Shown: in pieces, positions 33,204 to 40,725 of the stretch
Layout of the letters: each line of letters starts with the position of its first letter
Numbering within the stretch: position 1 is the stretch's first letter
Assembly (NCBI GenBank): GCA_905372305.1
Contig: CAJPOP010000001.1
Coordinates: forward strand, 124,001-188,000
Direction: 5' to 3'
Source: Candidatus Saccharimonadota bacterium
GTDB taxonomy: Bacteria > Patescibacteriota > Saccharimonadia > Saccharimonadales > Saccharimonadaceae
Length of the DNA: 64,000 nucleotides
The notes under the pieces: generated by a model
Database searches by the model: none
The model's input: only the letters and a program-made list of their open reading frames with translations
What the model was told of the DNA's origin: nothing
Translations under genes and position numbers: made by a program

Positions 33204-35744
33204 ATGATTGATAGCTATCCAAATTCATCGTCTCGCCGTCACGCCGGAGCAGAGATGCCGTATGATGGCGATGACGATTCGCTTTCCGATTCAGCGAACG
33301 GCACTGCCCTTGATCCAGATTTAGAAAGCATACTCCGAAATGGGAGTTTTCTAGCCTTTATTGATGGTAAAAAGATGAGTCAAGTTGTAGAAAGACTGCA
33401 AGGAGAGAAACCTGGCGAGTTTGACATAGCCGAACAAATGGCTGAAGCTATTTGCGTATCTTTGGATAATTACGAAGACCCGAAGGAGGGCTGGAGGCCT
33501 CGAAAAAGAAGCGAGAGACTGCTGGCGATTTTTGACGTTATGGCGAACCTGGCTACTCCTGGGGAAATGGAGCGGTTTCTGAGGAATTGCATACTTAAAA
33601 GGCTGAGAAATGAGTGGAGCGGTAGTCTGAATACACTCCCAAAAAGGTATAATTATTTGGGCTACTCGAACAGTTCAGAAGAAAAGCCGGGCGGTCCAAA
33701 GAAGCTGAAATTATTGACCCGGTATGTTTTAGGTCAAGTAATTGAAGCGGGGGAAGAAGCGTCTTTGGATCCGCACCGGAAGGAAGCTGCGAAGAAGCCT
33801 GAAAGCGATCATGCGCCTTTTGCCCCTTCGTCGCAAATACGAGAAGGTTCTTCTATTGATGCCACTATACCTAAAAAACCAGTCAAATCGTCCTTTTTGG
33901 ATGATGTAGAAATTGATGGGATTACGGATGTATGCTATTCGCATGCTATGGGAATACCGGCAGCTAAAGAGAGAATCGCCAATAATCCGCCTGATTTGGA
34001 GAGTTTGTATCAGCTAGCTGGTTCGTCGCCTGGCTGGTATAGGAGATTTGGGCTTCCTGATAATAATTATTCTCAACGGGAAGAGTTAGTTAGAGGCTTT
34101 CAATATTTGCAGGTCGGGCGTTTGGATCGAATGAAGAAAGCGCTGATAGTTGGTAAATATCCTGATTGGTTTTCTTCTTATGTTATAAGCGCCTATACAG
34201 AGTTGGGCGAGTTTGATCCGCAGGCTGAGAGGTTTAATGCGCGCGAGTCTGGAAGTGCAACACTGCTGCCAGAAGTTAATACCGAGGCACTCTATAGGGC
34301 ATATAAAGAAGCAGCGAGATATTACAAATCTGGCAAATTAGAATCTGCTGATTTTAGCGAATTATATGGTAAAGAAATTGCGGCTGCGACGAGTCTGGGA
34401 TTAGGACAGCGCCAGGATGCTCAGCTGGGAGAATGGCATGGGATACGTGTTCGACGCAAAAAAGAACAATCTGATCCCAACGATGACTCATCTGAACAAC
34501 TGCATAATTTGCTTGCCGGAAAATGTACTGATTGGTTTCCTGGCGATGTCGAATCAATAAAACGTTATTTATACGACAATAGCGTTTACTTTGTCGATGT
34601 ACTGACGACCGGCAAAAATAATATTCCTCGCATTATGATATGTACGGACGAGCGAGGTAGTATACAGATGATTCTGGGTATTGGCGAAAACGACCAAGTT
34701 GAGCCAGCTATGATGGGCGTTCTGCGCGAAGAAATAGGCAAATTGATGCGGGGTCAAGATAAGCTGGATACTATGGATGTAATCGACAGTATTGATAAAA
34801 TTTTTGCCAAACAGCAGAAAGACGAAGAGTTGTCTATTGAAGAAATAAGAAGGTTGTGGTTTGGGTTTAATCCTAATGGCGGCGAAAGTTATTTTTGGAG
34901 AAATGGCGGTGCAGCCAAACTTCGGGCTATCAGGAGCGAGCGCGATTTTGTGGAAGATGTAAAAACTGTTGTTGAGTGCAGCGGTTTTTCCGCCGAACAC
35001 TTGGCTGAATTGGTATTGAAACATTACGTTGACCAAGCAGAGAAGCTTAAAGGATTTTTCTATGATAGGGGTATATTCTTTACGGATGATGAGCGCTACC
35101 AAAAGCGCTATGGTAAAGATCCGCTGGATCATTACCGTAACAGTTGTGGGTATGGCGTTGACAGTAATTGTACGGATATCGTTAATCGGTTGATAGAGGA
35201 TGGACGGCAAGCTGCTCTTTTCCAGCGGCCCGGGCTTTTTACAGAAGGTTTGATAAAAGAGATGGGCGGCAAGTTTGATCCGTGTAGGGGCGTTCGTGTT
35301 ATTGATGGCTCTTTAGATGCAGAGGAATTGCATTGGACTGCTGATGTTGATTTTACCGAACTAGCAAAAGAGGCTGAGGAGAAAAAGCGCCTGCCGGGTT
35401 TCATTGAATTTATAGCCCGAGTGAAGCCTCCCCTGGGTAGTTTTGATATAAATAAGTTTGCTGATGACTTGTTGGGTACAGAGAACTCTAAAGTTATGAG
35501 TCAGTTGGCTGACTGGCTAGATGAACTAGAAGATGTAGGCTTAAAAAGCGATTTCCGCGGGCTGGCAGCGCGGCGATTGTGCGAACTGTGCGAAACGGTC
35601 AATAGCCGTGAAGATAGACTGTTAGCAAGTATGCTATCAGGCTGGCTTGACGATGATTTTTGGGCTGATATGCCAGGCAACTTGGCTGAATGTGTCAGGG
35701 CTATGAGAGCGGGGGTTATTCCGCGCGAGTATAGGTGGGTGTAG
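33204..35744 (+). CDS. large orphan protein, main cargo of the lepA insert
   Basis: 846 aa, soluble, no signal peptide or membrane helix. The N-terminal 50 residues are Ser/Asp-rich and disordered. The middle contains LLAGKCTDWFPGDVESIKRYL followed by VYFVDVLTTGKNNIPRIMICTDERGSIQMILGIGEN (about 435-500). That pattern, a Cys-Thr-x-Trp turn then paired strands with PRI-I and a G-I-x-x-N end, I have seen in other CPR orphan proteins but cannot name. The last third is helical and acidic (LADWLDELEDVGL, MLSGWLDDDFWADMP). Upstream are TTGACA (33163-33168) and TAACAT with 17-bp spacing, with the ATG 12 nt past the -10. Confidence 0.7.
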   Translation: MIDSYPNSSSRRHAGAEMPYDGDDDSLSDSANGTALDPDLESILRNGSFLAFIDGKKMSQVVERLQGEKPGEFDIAEQMAEAICVSLDNYEDPKEGWRPRKRSERLLAIFDVMANLATPGEMERFLRNCILKRLRNEWSGSLNTLPKRYNYLGYSNSSEEKPGGPKKLKLLTRYVLGQVIEAGEEASLDPHRKEAAKKPESDHAPFAPSSQIREGSSIDATIPKKPVKSSFLDDVEIDGITDVCYSHAMGIPAAKERIANNPPDLESLYQLAGSSPGWYRRFGLPDNNYSQREELVRGFQYLQVGRLDRMKKALIVGKYPDWFSSYVISAYTELGEFDPQAERFNARESGSATLLPEVNTEALYRAYKEAARYYKSGKLESADFSELYGKEIAAATSLGLGQRQDAQLGEWHGIRVRRKKEQSDPNDDSSEQLHNLLAGKCTDWFPGDVESIKRYLYDNSVYFVDVLTTGKNNIPRIMICTDERGSIQMILGIGENDQVEPAMMGVLREEIGKLMRGQDKLDTMDVIDSIDKIFAKQQKDEELSIEEIRRLWFGFNPNGGESYFWRNGGAAKLRAIRSERDFVEDVKTVVECSGFSAEHLAELVLKHYVDQAEKLKGFFYDRGIFFTDDERYQKRYGKDPLDHYRNSCGYGVDSNCTDIVNRLIEDGRQAALFQRPGLFTEGLIKEMGGKFDPCRGVRVIDGSLDAEELHWTADVDFTELAKEAEEKKRLPGFIEFIARVKPPLGSFDINKFADDLLGTENSKVMSQLADWLDELEDVGLKSDFRGLAARRLCELCETVNSREDRLLASMLSGWLDDDFWADMPGNLAECVRAMRAGVIPREYRWV

Positions 35745-35793
35745 GGCGCAGGTATTTCTGTTTCCATGGTTAAAAATCTGATAAAATAACCCT

Positions 35794-36117
35794 ATGGTTC
35801 GGATAAGGAAAACTGAGGGAGAGTCGCTTGAATTTAAGAGCTGTCGCAGTAAGTGCGGCGCAAAGCTGCCAGAAAATTTATGGCAGACTATAATTGCGTT
35901 TGCTAATACTCGCGGCGGTAGTGTTTTGTTAGGCGTGAGCGATAGCGGCGAGATTAAAAACCTGACTACAAGAAAGCTCGACGTGAACTGGCGCAGTCGG
36001 TGGAATTTGGTGTTATGGAGAAGGTTGGTGAGAACAGGAATAGCCGCTATGTTATTAAAAAATAAGTTTATTGGAAGTTTATCGGACAGTATCCAGGCAA
36101 AAAGGGTGGCAGCATGA
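35794..36117 (+). pseudogene. AlbA_2/Schlafen-type ATP-binding protein, decayed
   Basis: The frame opens as a typical AlbA_2 domain: ESLEFKSC, then LWQTIIAFANTRGGSVLLGVSDSGEIKNL. After that it becomes nonsense in frame. In another frame just downstream (about 35971-36056) the end of such a protein can be read: ELAQSVEFGVMEKVGENRNSRYVIKK, a winged-helix tail, then a TAA, then VYWKFIGQYPGKKGG. So the middle has been deleted and a stop has formed. This last frame runs straight into the lepA C-terminal frame at 36114. TAAAAT lies 6 nt before the ATG. Confidence 0.75.
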
Positions 36118-37076
36118 CGGAGAAAATAACCGTCCAACCCCTCCCTGGCTACAAAGAAGTCAAGCCCTTCGTCTATGCGGGCTTTTTTCCAGTGAGCAAT
36201 GAAGATTATAACGACCTGAAAGAGGCGATAGAAAAGCTGAGTTTGAGCGATTCGGCATTGCAGTTTGAGCCGGAAAATTCGCCAGTGCTGGGTTATGGTG
36301 TGCGGATTGGTTTCCTCGGTTTATTACACATGGACATCATTCGCGAGCGGCTGGAGCGCGAGTATAATCTGGATCTTATCGTCACCAATCCGAGTACGGA
36401 TTATCAAGTTAGCCTCACCAACGGCGAGGAGCTGGACATCAAGTCAGCCAGCGAACTGCCCGATCCAGCGCAAATTACCGAGGTTCGCGAGCCGTGGATC
36501 GATGGCGAAATCGTGGTGCCGCAGGACTATATCGGTGCGGTGATTCAGCTAATTGTCAGTAAGCGCGGCCGGCAGAAAAACCTCAGCTACATCGATGAGC
36601 GGGCGCTGATTTCTTTCAAGGCGCCGCTGGCGAATTTGCTGACGGATTTTTATGATCAATTGAAGTCGGTAACTAGCGGTTACGGTTCGTTTAACTATGA
36701 GCTAGCGGGCTACCAGCCGGAAGATTTGGTGCGAGTGGATTTTTATGTGGCAGGCGAGATGGTCGATGCACTCAGCGTGATGTGCCACCGCTCGGAGGCG
36801 CCAGGCTTGGGTCGCGAAATCGTCAAAAAACTGAAAGACGTGGTGCCGCGCCAGAGTTTTGAGGTAGCGCTTCAGGCGGCAATTGGCGGCAGATTCATTG
36901 CCCGCGAGAACATTGGCGCTTACCGCAAGGACGTTACTGGCTATCTGTATGGTGGTGATGTCAGCCGCAAAAAGAAGCTCCTCGCCAAGCAAGCTCGCGG
37001 TAAAAAACGCATGAAGCGCTTCGGCAAGGTTGACATTCCGAGTGAAGCGTTTATGGTGATGCTGAAGAGGGATTGA
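36114..37076 (+). CDS. lepA: elongation factor 4 (LepA), C-terminal half: domain III to C-terminal domain
   Basis: 320 aa, beginning MTEKITVQPLPGYKEVKPFVYAG, the exact start of LepA domain III. It continues intact with VLGYGVRIGFLGLLHMDIIRERLEREYNLDLI, DFYDQLKSVTSGYGSFNYEL, HRSEAPGLGREIVKKLKDVVPRQ, and the LepA-specific C-terminal end with YGGDVSRKKKLLAKQARGKKRMKRFGKVDIP. There are no stops or frameshifts over 320 codons, so it has either been split recently or is under selection as a separate piece. The start ATG overlaps the TGA of the Schlafen remnant and a GGGTGG sequence lies 9 nt upstream as a weak ribosome site. It belongs with the N-terminal half at 28870. Confidence 0.93.
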   Translation: MTEKITVQPLPGYKEVKPFVYAGFFPVSNEDYNDLKEAIEKLSLSDSALQFEPENSPVLGYGVRIGFLGLLHMDIIRERLEREYNLDLIVTNPSTDYQVSLTNGEELDIKSASELPDPAQITEVREPWIDGEIVVPQDYIGAVIQLIVSKRGRQKNLSYIDERALISFKAPLANLLTDFYDQLKSVTSGYGSFNYELAGYQPEDLVRVDFYVAGEMVDALSVMCHRSEAPGLGREIVKKLKDVVPRQSFEVALQAAIGGRFIARENIGAYRKDVTGYLYGGDVSRKKKLLAKQARGKKRMKRFGKVDIPSEAFMVMLKRD

Positions 37077-37160
37077 TTGCTTGTATTGAAGCGAATATTT
37101 ATTAGTCCCGAGTTTCCTGATTGGCAATCTGTACCAGATGAGTTATCATAAATAAATATT

Positions 37161-37871
37161 ATGTCAGAGATTGAAAAACTTATCGCAGAATATCAGCCGG
37201 TTGAGTCGACGATTCAGCTGGTGCGGGATACAAAGATTGCGCTGCTGGCGGGGATTTCTGGCGCTGGCAAAGACACTATAAAAAAGCAGTTATTAAAGCT
37301 GCCGGAATTTCGCGATATCGTATCTCACACCACGCGTTCGCCGCGGATTAATAATGGCCGTGCCGAGCAAAACGGTGTCGATTATCATTTTATTGATAAA
37401 AAAATAGCCGAGGAAATGCTGCTTGACCATAAATTCATTGAGGCGAAATTTGTGCATGGCACGGTCTACGGAACCTCGGCGGCCGAGTTAAAATTGGCAC
37501 ATGATAATAATCAAGTGGCAATTACTGACGTCGATGTTCAGGGTGTAGCGGAATATGAACAATTAGCCCCAGGTTGTATCGCGATTTTTATCGTGCCACC
37601 GGATTATAAAACATGGCTGGAGCGGCTAAAAAAACGCTATGCCACTGAGGAGGATTTTCAAGTCGAATGGCCAAAGCGTCATCAATCGGCCATCAAAGAG
37701 CTGGCGCATGCACTGGAAGTACCGTATTACCACGTGATTATTAATGACGATTTAGAGCGGGCCGTTAGGGTGTGTAAAGAGATTATTGAGCGCGGTGATT
37801 TATTCAGCCGCAAGGATGACGAGGCTCGGTTGGCGGCTCGCAATCTCTTGAATGATATAATAAAGCTATGA
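37161..37871 (+). CDS. guanylate kinase-like protein
   Basis: 236 aa. P-loop GISGAGKDT (about residues 32-40), then VSHTTRSPRINNGRAEQNGVDYHFID, which matches the GMP-binding segment of guanylate kinase (S.TTR..R..E..G.DY.F), TDVDVQGVAEYE, and PPDYKTWLERLKKR. It would phosphorylate GMP to GDP. It differs from standard Gmk by a 25-residue N-terminal lead and by KDT in place of KST in the P-loop, so a related nucleotide kinase is possible. It shares an ATGA overlap with the next gene. Confidence 0.82.
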   Translation: MSEIEKLIAEYQPVESTIQLVRDTKIALLAGISGAGKDTIKKQLLKLPEFRDIVSHTTRSPRINNGRAEQNGVDYHFIDKKIAEEMLLDHKFIEAKFVHGTVYGTSAAELKLAHDNNQVAITDVDVQGVAEYEQLAPGCIAIFIVPPDYKTWLERLKKRYATEEDFQVEWPKRHQSAIKELAHALEVPYYHVIINDDLERAVRVCKEIIERGDLFSRKDDEARLAARNLLNDIIKL

Positions 37872-39235
37872 GCTTGGCAAAATCGCCTAAAAAACTAGCT
37901 GCCGCATTGATGCGGCCGTTAAAATCAATTAACGTCTTATTAGACCAGGCGTTCTTTATTTTTGCCGGTCTGGCGTCGTTATGGTTGGCATGGCTGGTTT
38001 TTAGGGAAAGCTGGTTTACGGGCGGCTGGTGGATGGTCGGGCTGTTTTTTGTGGTTTGGATAATTGTAGCTTATTTGGCCTTGCCGCGGCTGCACCGGAT
38101 TTTAAGCAGCATTTACGTGCCGAATTATTTTATTGGCCGGACGCGGACGGCGGATGGAATATTAAGCGACCCAGTCAATCTGGCGGCGCGCGGATCGGAA
38201 GAACAGCTGCATAAAGTGATGGACGCAGCGGGCTGGAGTCTGGCGGATGACATTACTCCCCGGTCGGCATGGAAAATGGTGACGACTGTTTTACGGCGTA
38301 AAAGTTATCCGAATGCGCCAGTATCGCCGGCTTTTTTGTTTGGACGCAAGCAGGATTTTACATACCAGCAAGAAGTTAACGGTAATCCTAGCCAGCGGCA
38401 TCATGTGCGTTTTTGGCGCTGTCCAAAGGGCTGGTTGCTGCCGGGTGGCCACCGGGTGGATTGGCTGGCTGCGGGAACATACGACAGAAGTATCGGCGTG
38501 TCGCTGTTCACATTTCAATTGACGCATCGGATTGACGAGAATACCGACATTGAGCGCGATTATATTATTCAAACAGTACAGGACAGTGCCGAGCCAGTGC
38601 GGGTGGCAATTTTGAAAGATTTTTCCTCCGGTTATCATTCGCGACACCCTGGAGGAGATTTTGTCCGAACAGACGGCGATTTGCCTATCCTGGAATTGTC
38701 GAAGGTAAAGTCGCAAAAAAGCACGCTGCAGCAGTTTGGTATCATTATGGATGGAACAATTCACGACCGCTTGCCGAAAAACCACGAAACGTTATTGAAG
38801 GAATTGTGGAGCCGCCGGCCGCCGCAAATTCTGTTCGGCTGCGGGTTGATAGTAATCGTATCGCTGTTTACAATTGGGCAAATGCTGTTTGATACGGTAA
38901 ATTGGCCGGAATTTGCACAGGAAATGGTTACTGAAACTGCCGTTAGCGTTGAGTCGGCTAATGTAATTATTCTTAGTACGATGGTTCTGAATTTTGCGAT
39001 TGTGATTATTGAATTAGCGCTAGCGGGAGCGCTGCTGAGGGGTAGCAATCGGGCGCGAATTATGCTGCTGGCAGTGGCTAGCGCGACGATCATTACCGAA
39101 TCTTTGTCAATTACTGTCGGGCGGATCAATATGGCGATGGCTTTTTTGTTCGTGATGATTGGCATTCACATCATGGTTGTGATGCTGTTTTCATCGGATG
39201 CGGCGCGGTTTTTTACAGATAAGCGTTTTCGATGA
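37868..39235 (+). CDS. LssY C-terminal-domain membrane protein
   Basis: 455 aa. Two membrane helices (about 26-48, 53-73), then a soluble domain of about 230 residues with the LssY_C features PVNLAARGSEEQLHKVMDAAGWSLAD, FGRKQDFTYQQEVNG, HHVRFWR and WLAAGTYDRSIGVSLFTFQLTHRID, then three or four helices (about 315-335, 360-385, 395-440). LssY_C occurs beside PAP2 phosphatases in envelope lipid processing, but its activity is unknown. Translation is coupled to the kinase gene by the ATGA overlap. Helix residues are rich in Ile/Val/Met at the C-terminus. Confidence 0.8.
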   Translation: MSLAKSPKKLAAALMRPLKSINVLLDQAFFIFAGLASLWLAWLVFRESWFTGGWWMVGLFFVVWIIVAYLALPRLHRILSSIYVPNYFIGRTRTADGILSDPVNLAARGSEEQLHKVMDAAGWSLADDITPRSAWKMVTTVLRRKSYPNAPVSPAFLFGRKQDFTYQQEVNGNPSQRHHVRFWRCPKGWLLPGGHRVDWLAAGTYDRSIGVSLFTFQLTHRIDENTDIERDYIIQTVQDSAEPVRVAILKDFSSGYHSRHPGGDFVRTDGDLPILELSKVKSQKSTLQQFGIIMDGTIHDRLPKNHETLLKELWSRRPPQILFGCGLIVIVSLFTIGQMLFDTVNWPEFAQEMVTETAVSVESANVIILSTMVLNFAIVIIELALAGALLRGSNRARIMLLAVASATIITESLSITVGRINMAMAFLFVMIGIHIMVVMLFSSDAARFFTDKRFR

Positions 39236-39240
39236 GTTAT

Positions 39241-39280
39241 TTGGCACTCGCTTGAATAGAGTGCTAATTTTTGATACAAT
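39241..39280 (+). promoter_or_regulatory. CIRCE operator and promoter of hrcA
   Basis: TTGGCACTC (39241-39249), 9 bp, GAGTGCTAA (39259-39267) is a CIRCE site with one mismatch. TTGAAT (39252-39257) lies in its spacer and TACAAT (39275-39280) follows at 17 bp, so the operator is built around the -35 box. The hrcA ATG is 6 nt past the -10 box. Confidence 0.92.
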
Positions 39281-39286
39281 TTATAC

Positions 39287-39997
39287 ATGACCGAACGTCA
39301 ACAGGCGATTCTCGCCGCCATTATTGAGCAGTACGCCGAGATTGCGGTACCAGTTGGCAGTGTGACGCTGGCCAAGTTGTTTGGTGTGTCCAGTGCCACC
39401 ATTCGCAGCGAAATGGCTAAGCTTGAGGAGATGGGGTTCATCGAGGCGCCGCACACCAGCGCTGGGCGAATTCCCACCGACAAGGGTTATAGACTGTATG
39501 TCAATGGTATTACCGATGCTCAGATGACCGAGCTGCCGAGCGGTATCGATCGCAGTGCGAGGGCGATTGAAGCACATGTTAATTCGCATGTTGATAAGTC
39601 TGACCGAGCAATTCGCAGTGCGGTTGATAGTCTGGTGGAGTTGACGGGTAATTTCGGCTTTGCTTCGTTTGGCGAGCATTTGTATATGAATGGTATGACA
39701 CAGTTATTTAGCCAGCCGGAATTTATCGAGGGCGGACACGTGCAGGCGATTGCCAGACTGATTGATAACATCGAGCCGTGGCTACGTGAAGCGGCACCGA
39801 ACCAGCCGCTCAATGTGTTTATCGGCAGCGAAAATCCGATTGGTAAAAGTTCTGGTGCGACGTTGATTATCAGCAAATTCCGTTCGCAGTTTAGCGATGA
39901 TAGCTATATCGGCGTAATCGGCCCGACGCGGCAAAATTATCGCCGAACGATGGAGTTGGTGCGCCGAACGGGTGCTATGCTGGAGGAAATGTTGTAA
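39287..39997 (+). CDS. hrcA: heat-inducible transcription repressor HrcA (short form)
   Basis: 236 aa against about 340 in Gram-positives. The N-terminal winged helix is complete: IEQYAEIAVPVGSVTLAKLFGVSSATIRSEMAKLEEMGFIEAPHTSAGRIPTDKGYRLYV. The remainder (about 95-236) keeps the GAF-like dimer region with NVFIGSENPI, IISKFRSQ and YIGVIGPTRQNYRRTMELVR, but the insert domain of longer HrcA proteins is missing. HrcA binds CIRCE with GroE assistance and represses chaperone genes. Four CIRCE sites in this window precede hrcA, dnaK (two) and dnaJ. The gene starts an operon with a small membrane protein and grpE. Confidence 0.95.
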   Translation: MTERQQAILAAIIEQYAEIAVPVGSVTLAKLFGVSSATIRSEMAKLEEMGFIEAPHTSAGRIPTDKGYRLYVNGITDAQMTELPSGIDRSARAIEAHVNSHVDKSDRAIRSAVDSLVELTGNFGFASFGEHLYMNGMTQLFSQPEFIEGGHVQAIARLIDNIEPWLREAAPNQPLNVFIGSENPIGKSSGATLIISKFRSQFSDDSYIGVIGPTRQNYRRTMELVRRTGAMLEEML

Positions 39998-40158
39998 TGG
40001 CTGAATGGATCGGCGGACTGCTGAGCGGTTTGCCGACGTGGTTAACTGTCGTTATTTTGGTCGTTATGTTTATAGTTATAGCGGTCGGCGAATTAATAAT
40101 TTCGCCTTCCATGTACCATAAAGAGCCGTTTTGGCCGTTCAGAAGGAGGAAAAAATGA
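39997..40158 (+). CDS. 53-aa membrane protein between hrcA and grpE
   Basis: Starts on the last base of the hrcA stop (TAATG) and ends in an ATGA overlap with grpE, whose AGGAGG ribosome site lies inside it. The product begins MAEWIGGLLSGLPTWLTVVI and has one hydrophobic helix (about 15-35) and a basic tail (FRRRKK). The tight overlaps on both sides make it very likely to be translated. It is not part of known hrcA-grpE operons, so its link to heat shock is unexplained. Confidence 0.7.
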   Translation: MAEWIGGLLSGLPTWLTVVILVVMFIVIAVGELIISPSMYHKEPFWPFRRRKK

Positions 40159-40625
40159 CAAAGAATAAAGCTAAGAAAACTGAAGATTTAGAACAGCAAT
40201 TGGGCGAGTTGACGCTGGATTTGCAGAGGACGCGGGCGGATTTCGAGAACTACCGCAAGCGCGTGGAGGCGGAAAAGCAGGCGGCTCACCAAATGGGCCA
40301 GGCGAAGTCGGTGATGAAACTATTGCCGGTGATTGATACGATTGAGCGGGCGATTGCCAATGTGCCGGAGGAACTGAAAGATAATCCGTGGGCTAAAGGT
40401 GTGGCTGGCTTAAGTAAACAACTTGATAAACAGCTCAAGGAAATCGGCCTTGAGAAAATCGATGCCAAACCTGGCACGCCGTTCAATCCCGAGCTACATC
40501 AAGCGGTTCAGTTTGACGAAACGGCCGAGGGCGACAAGGAAGTCATAGCTGAGGAATTGCGTGCTGGCTATATCTTGAATGGCGCGGTGGCTCGCGACGC
40601 TATGGTCAAAGTCACGCGGCAATAA
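40155..40625 (+). CDS. grpE: nucleotide exchange factor GrpE
   Basis: 156 aa from the ATG at 40155 with AGGAGG 5 nt ahead; a longer TTG-started frame is less likely. A coiled coil (about 5-55, DLEQQLGELTLDLQRTRADFENYRKRVEAEKQAA) leads into the GrpE core with VIDTIERAIANVP, LSKQLDKQLKEIGLEKIDAKPGTPFNPELHQAVQ and ELRAGYILNGAVARDAMVKVTR. GrpE releases ADP from DnaK. It is co-transcribed with hrcA under CIRCE control; dnaK lies 3.2 kb downstream with its own promoter. Confidence 0.97.
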   Translation: MTKNKAKKTEDLEQQLGELTLDLQRTRADFENYRKRVEAEKQAAHQMGQAKSVMKLLPVIDTIERAIANVPEELKDNPWAKGVAGLSKQLDKQLKEIGLEKIDAKPGTPFNPELHQAVQFDETAEGDKEVIAEELRAGYILNGAVARDAMVKVTRQ

Positions 40626-40651
40626 ATCCAGCATTTCCGTACTTATTTCGC

Positions 40652-40680
40652 TTGCATTGTATCGTCATTAGCTATATAAT
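40652..40680 (+). promoter_or_regulatory. sigma70 promoter of the GH16 gene
   Basis: TTGCAT (40652-40657), 17 bp, TATAAT (40675-40680). The ATG is 45 nt on with GAGG ahead of it, so this message has a normal leader, unlike most first genes here. Confidence 0.75.
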
Positions 40681-40725
40681 CATAAGCGTCATCAGGCGTT
40701 AAAACAAAAAGAGTTGAGGGATTCA

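Noticed and set aside
29938..36113. Transposon or integron as the vehicle of the lepA insert
   Set aside because: No transposase, integrase, resolvase or flanking terminal inverted repeat is visible, and I could not find convincing target-site duplications at either junction.
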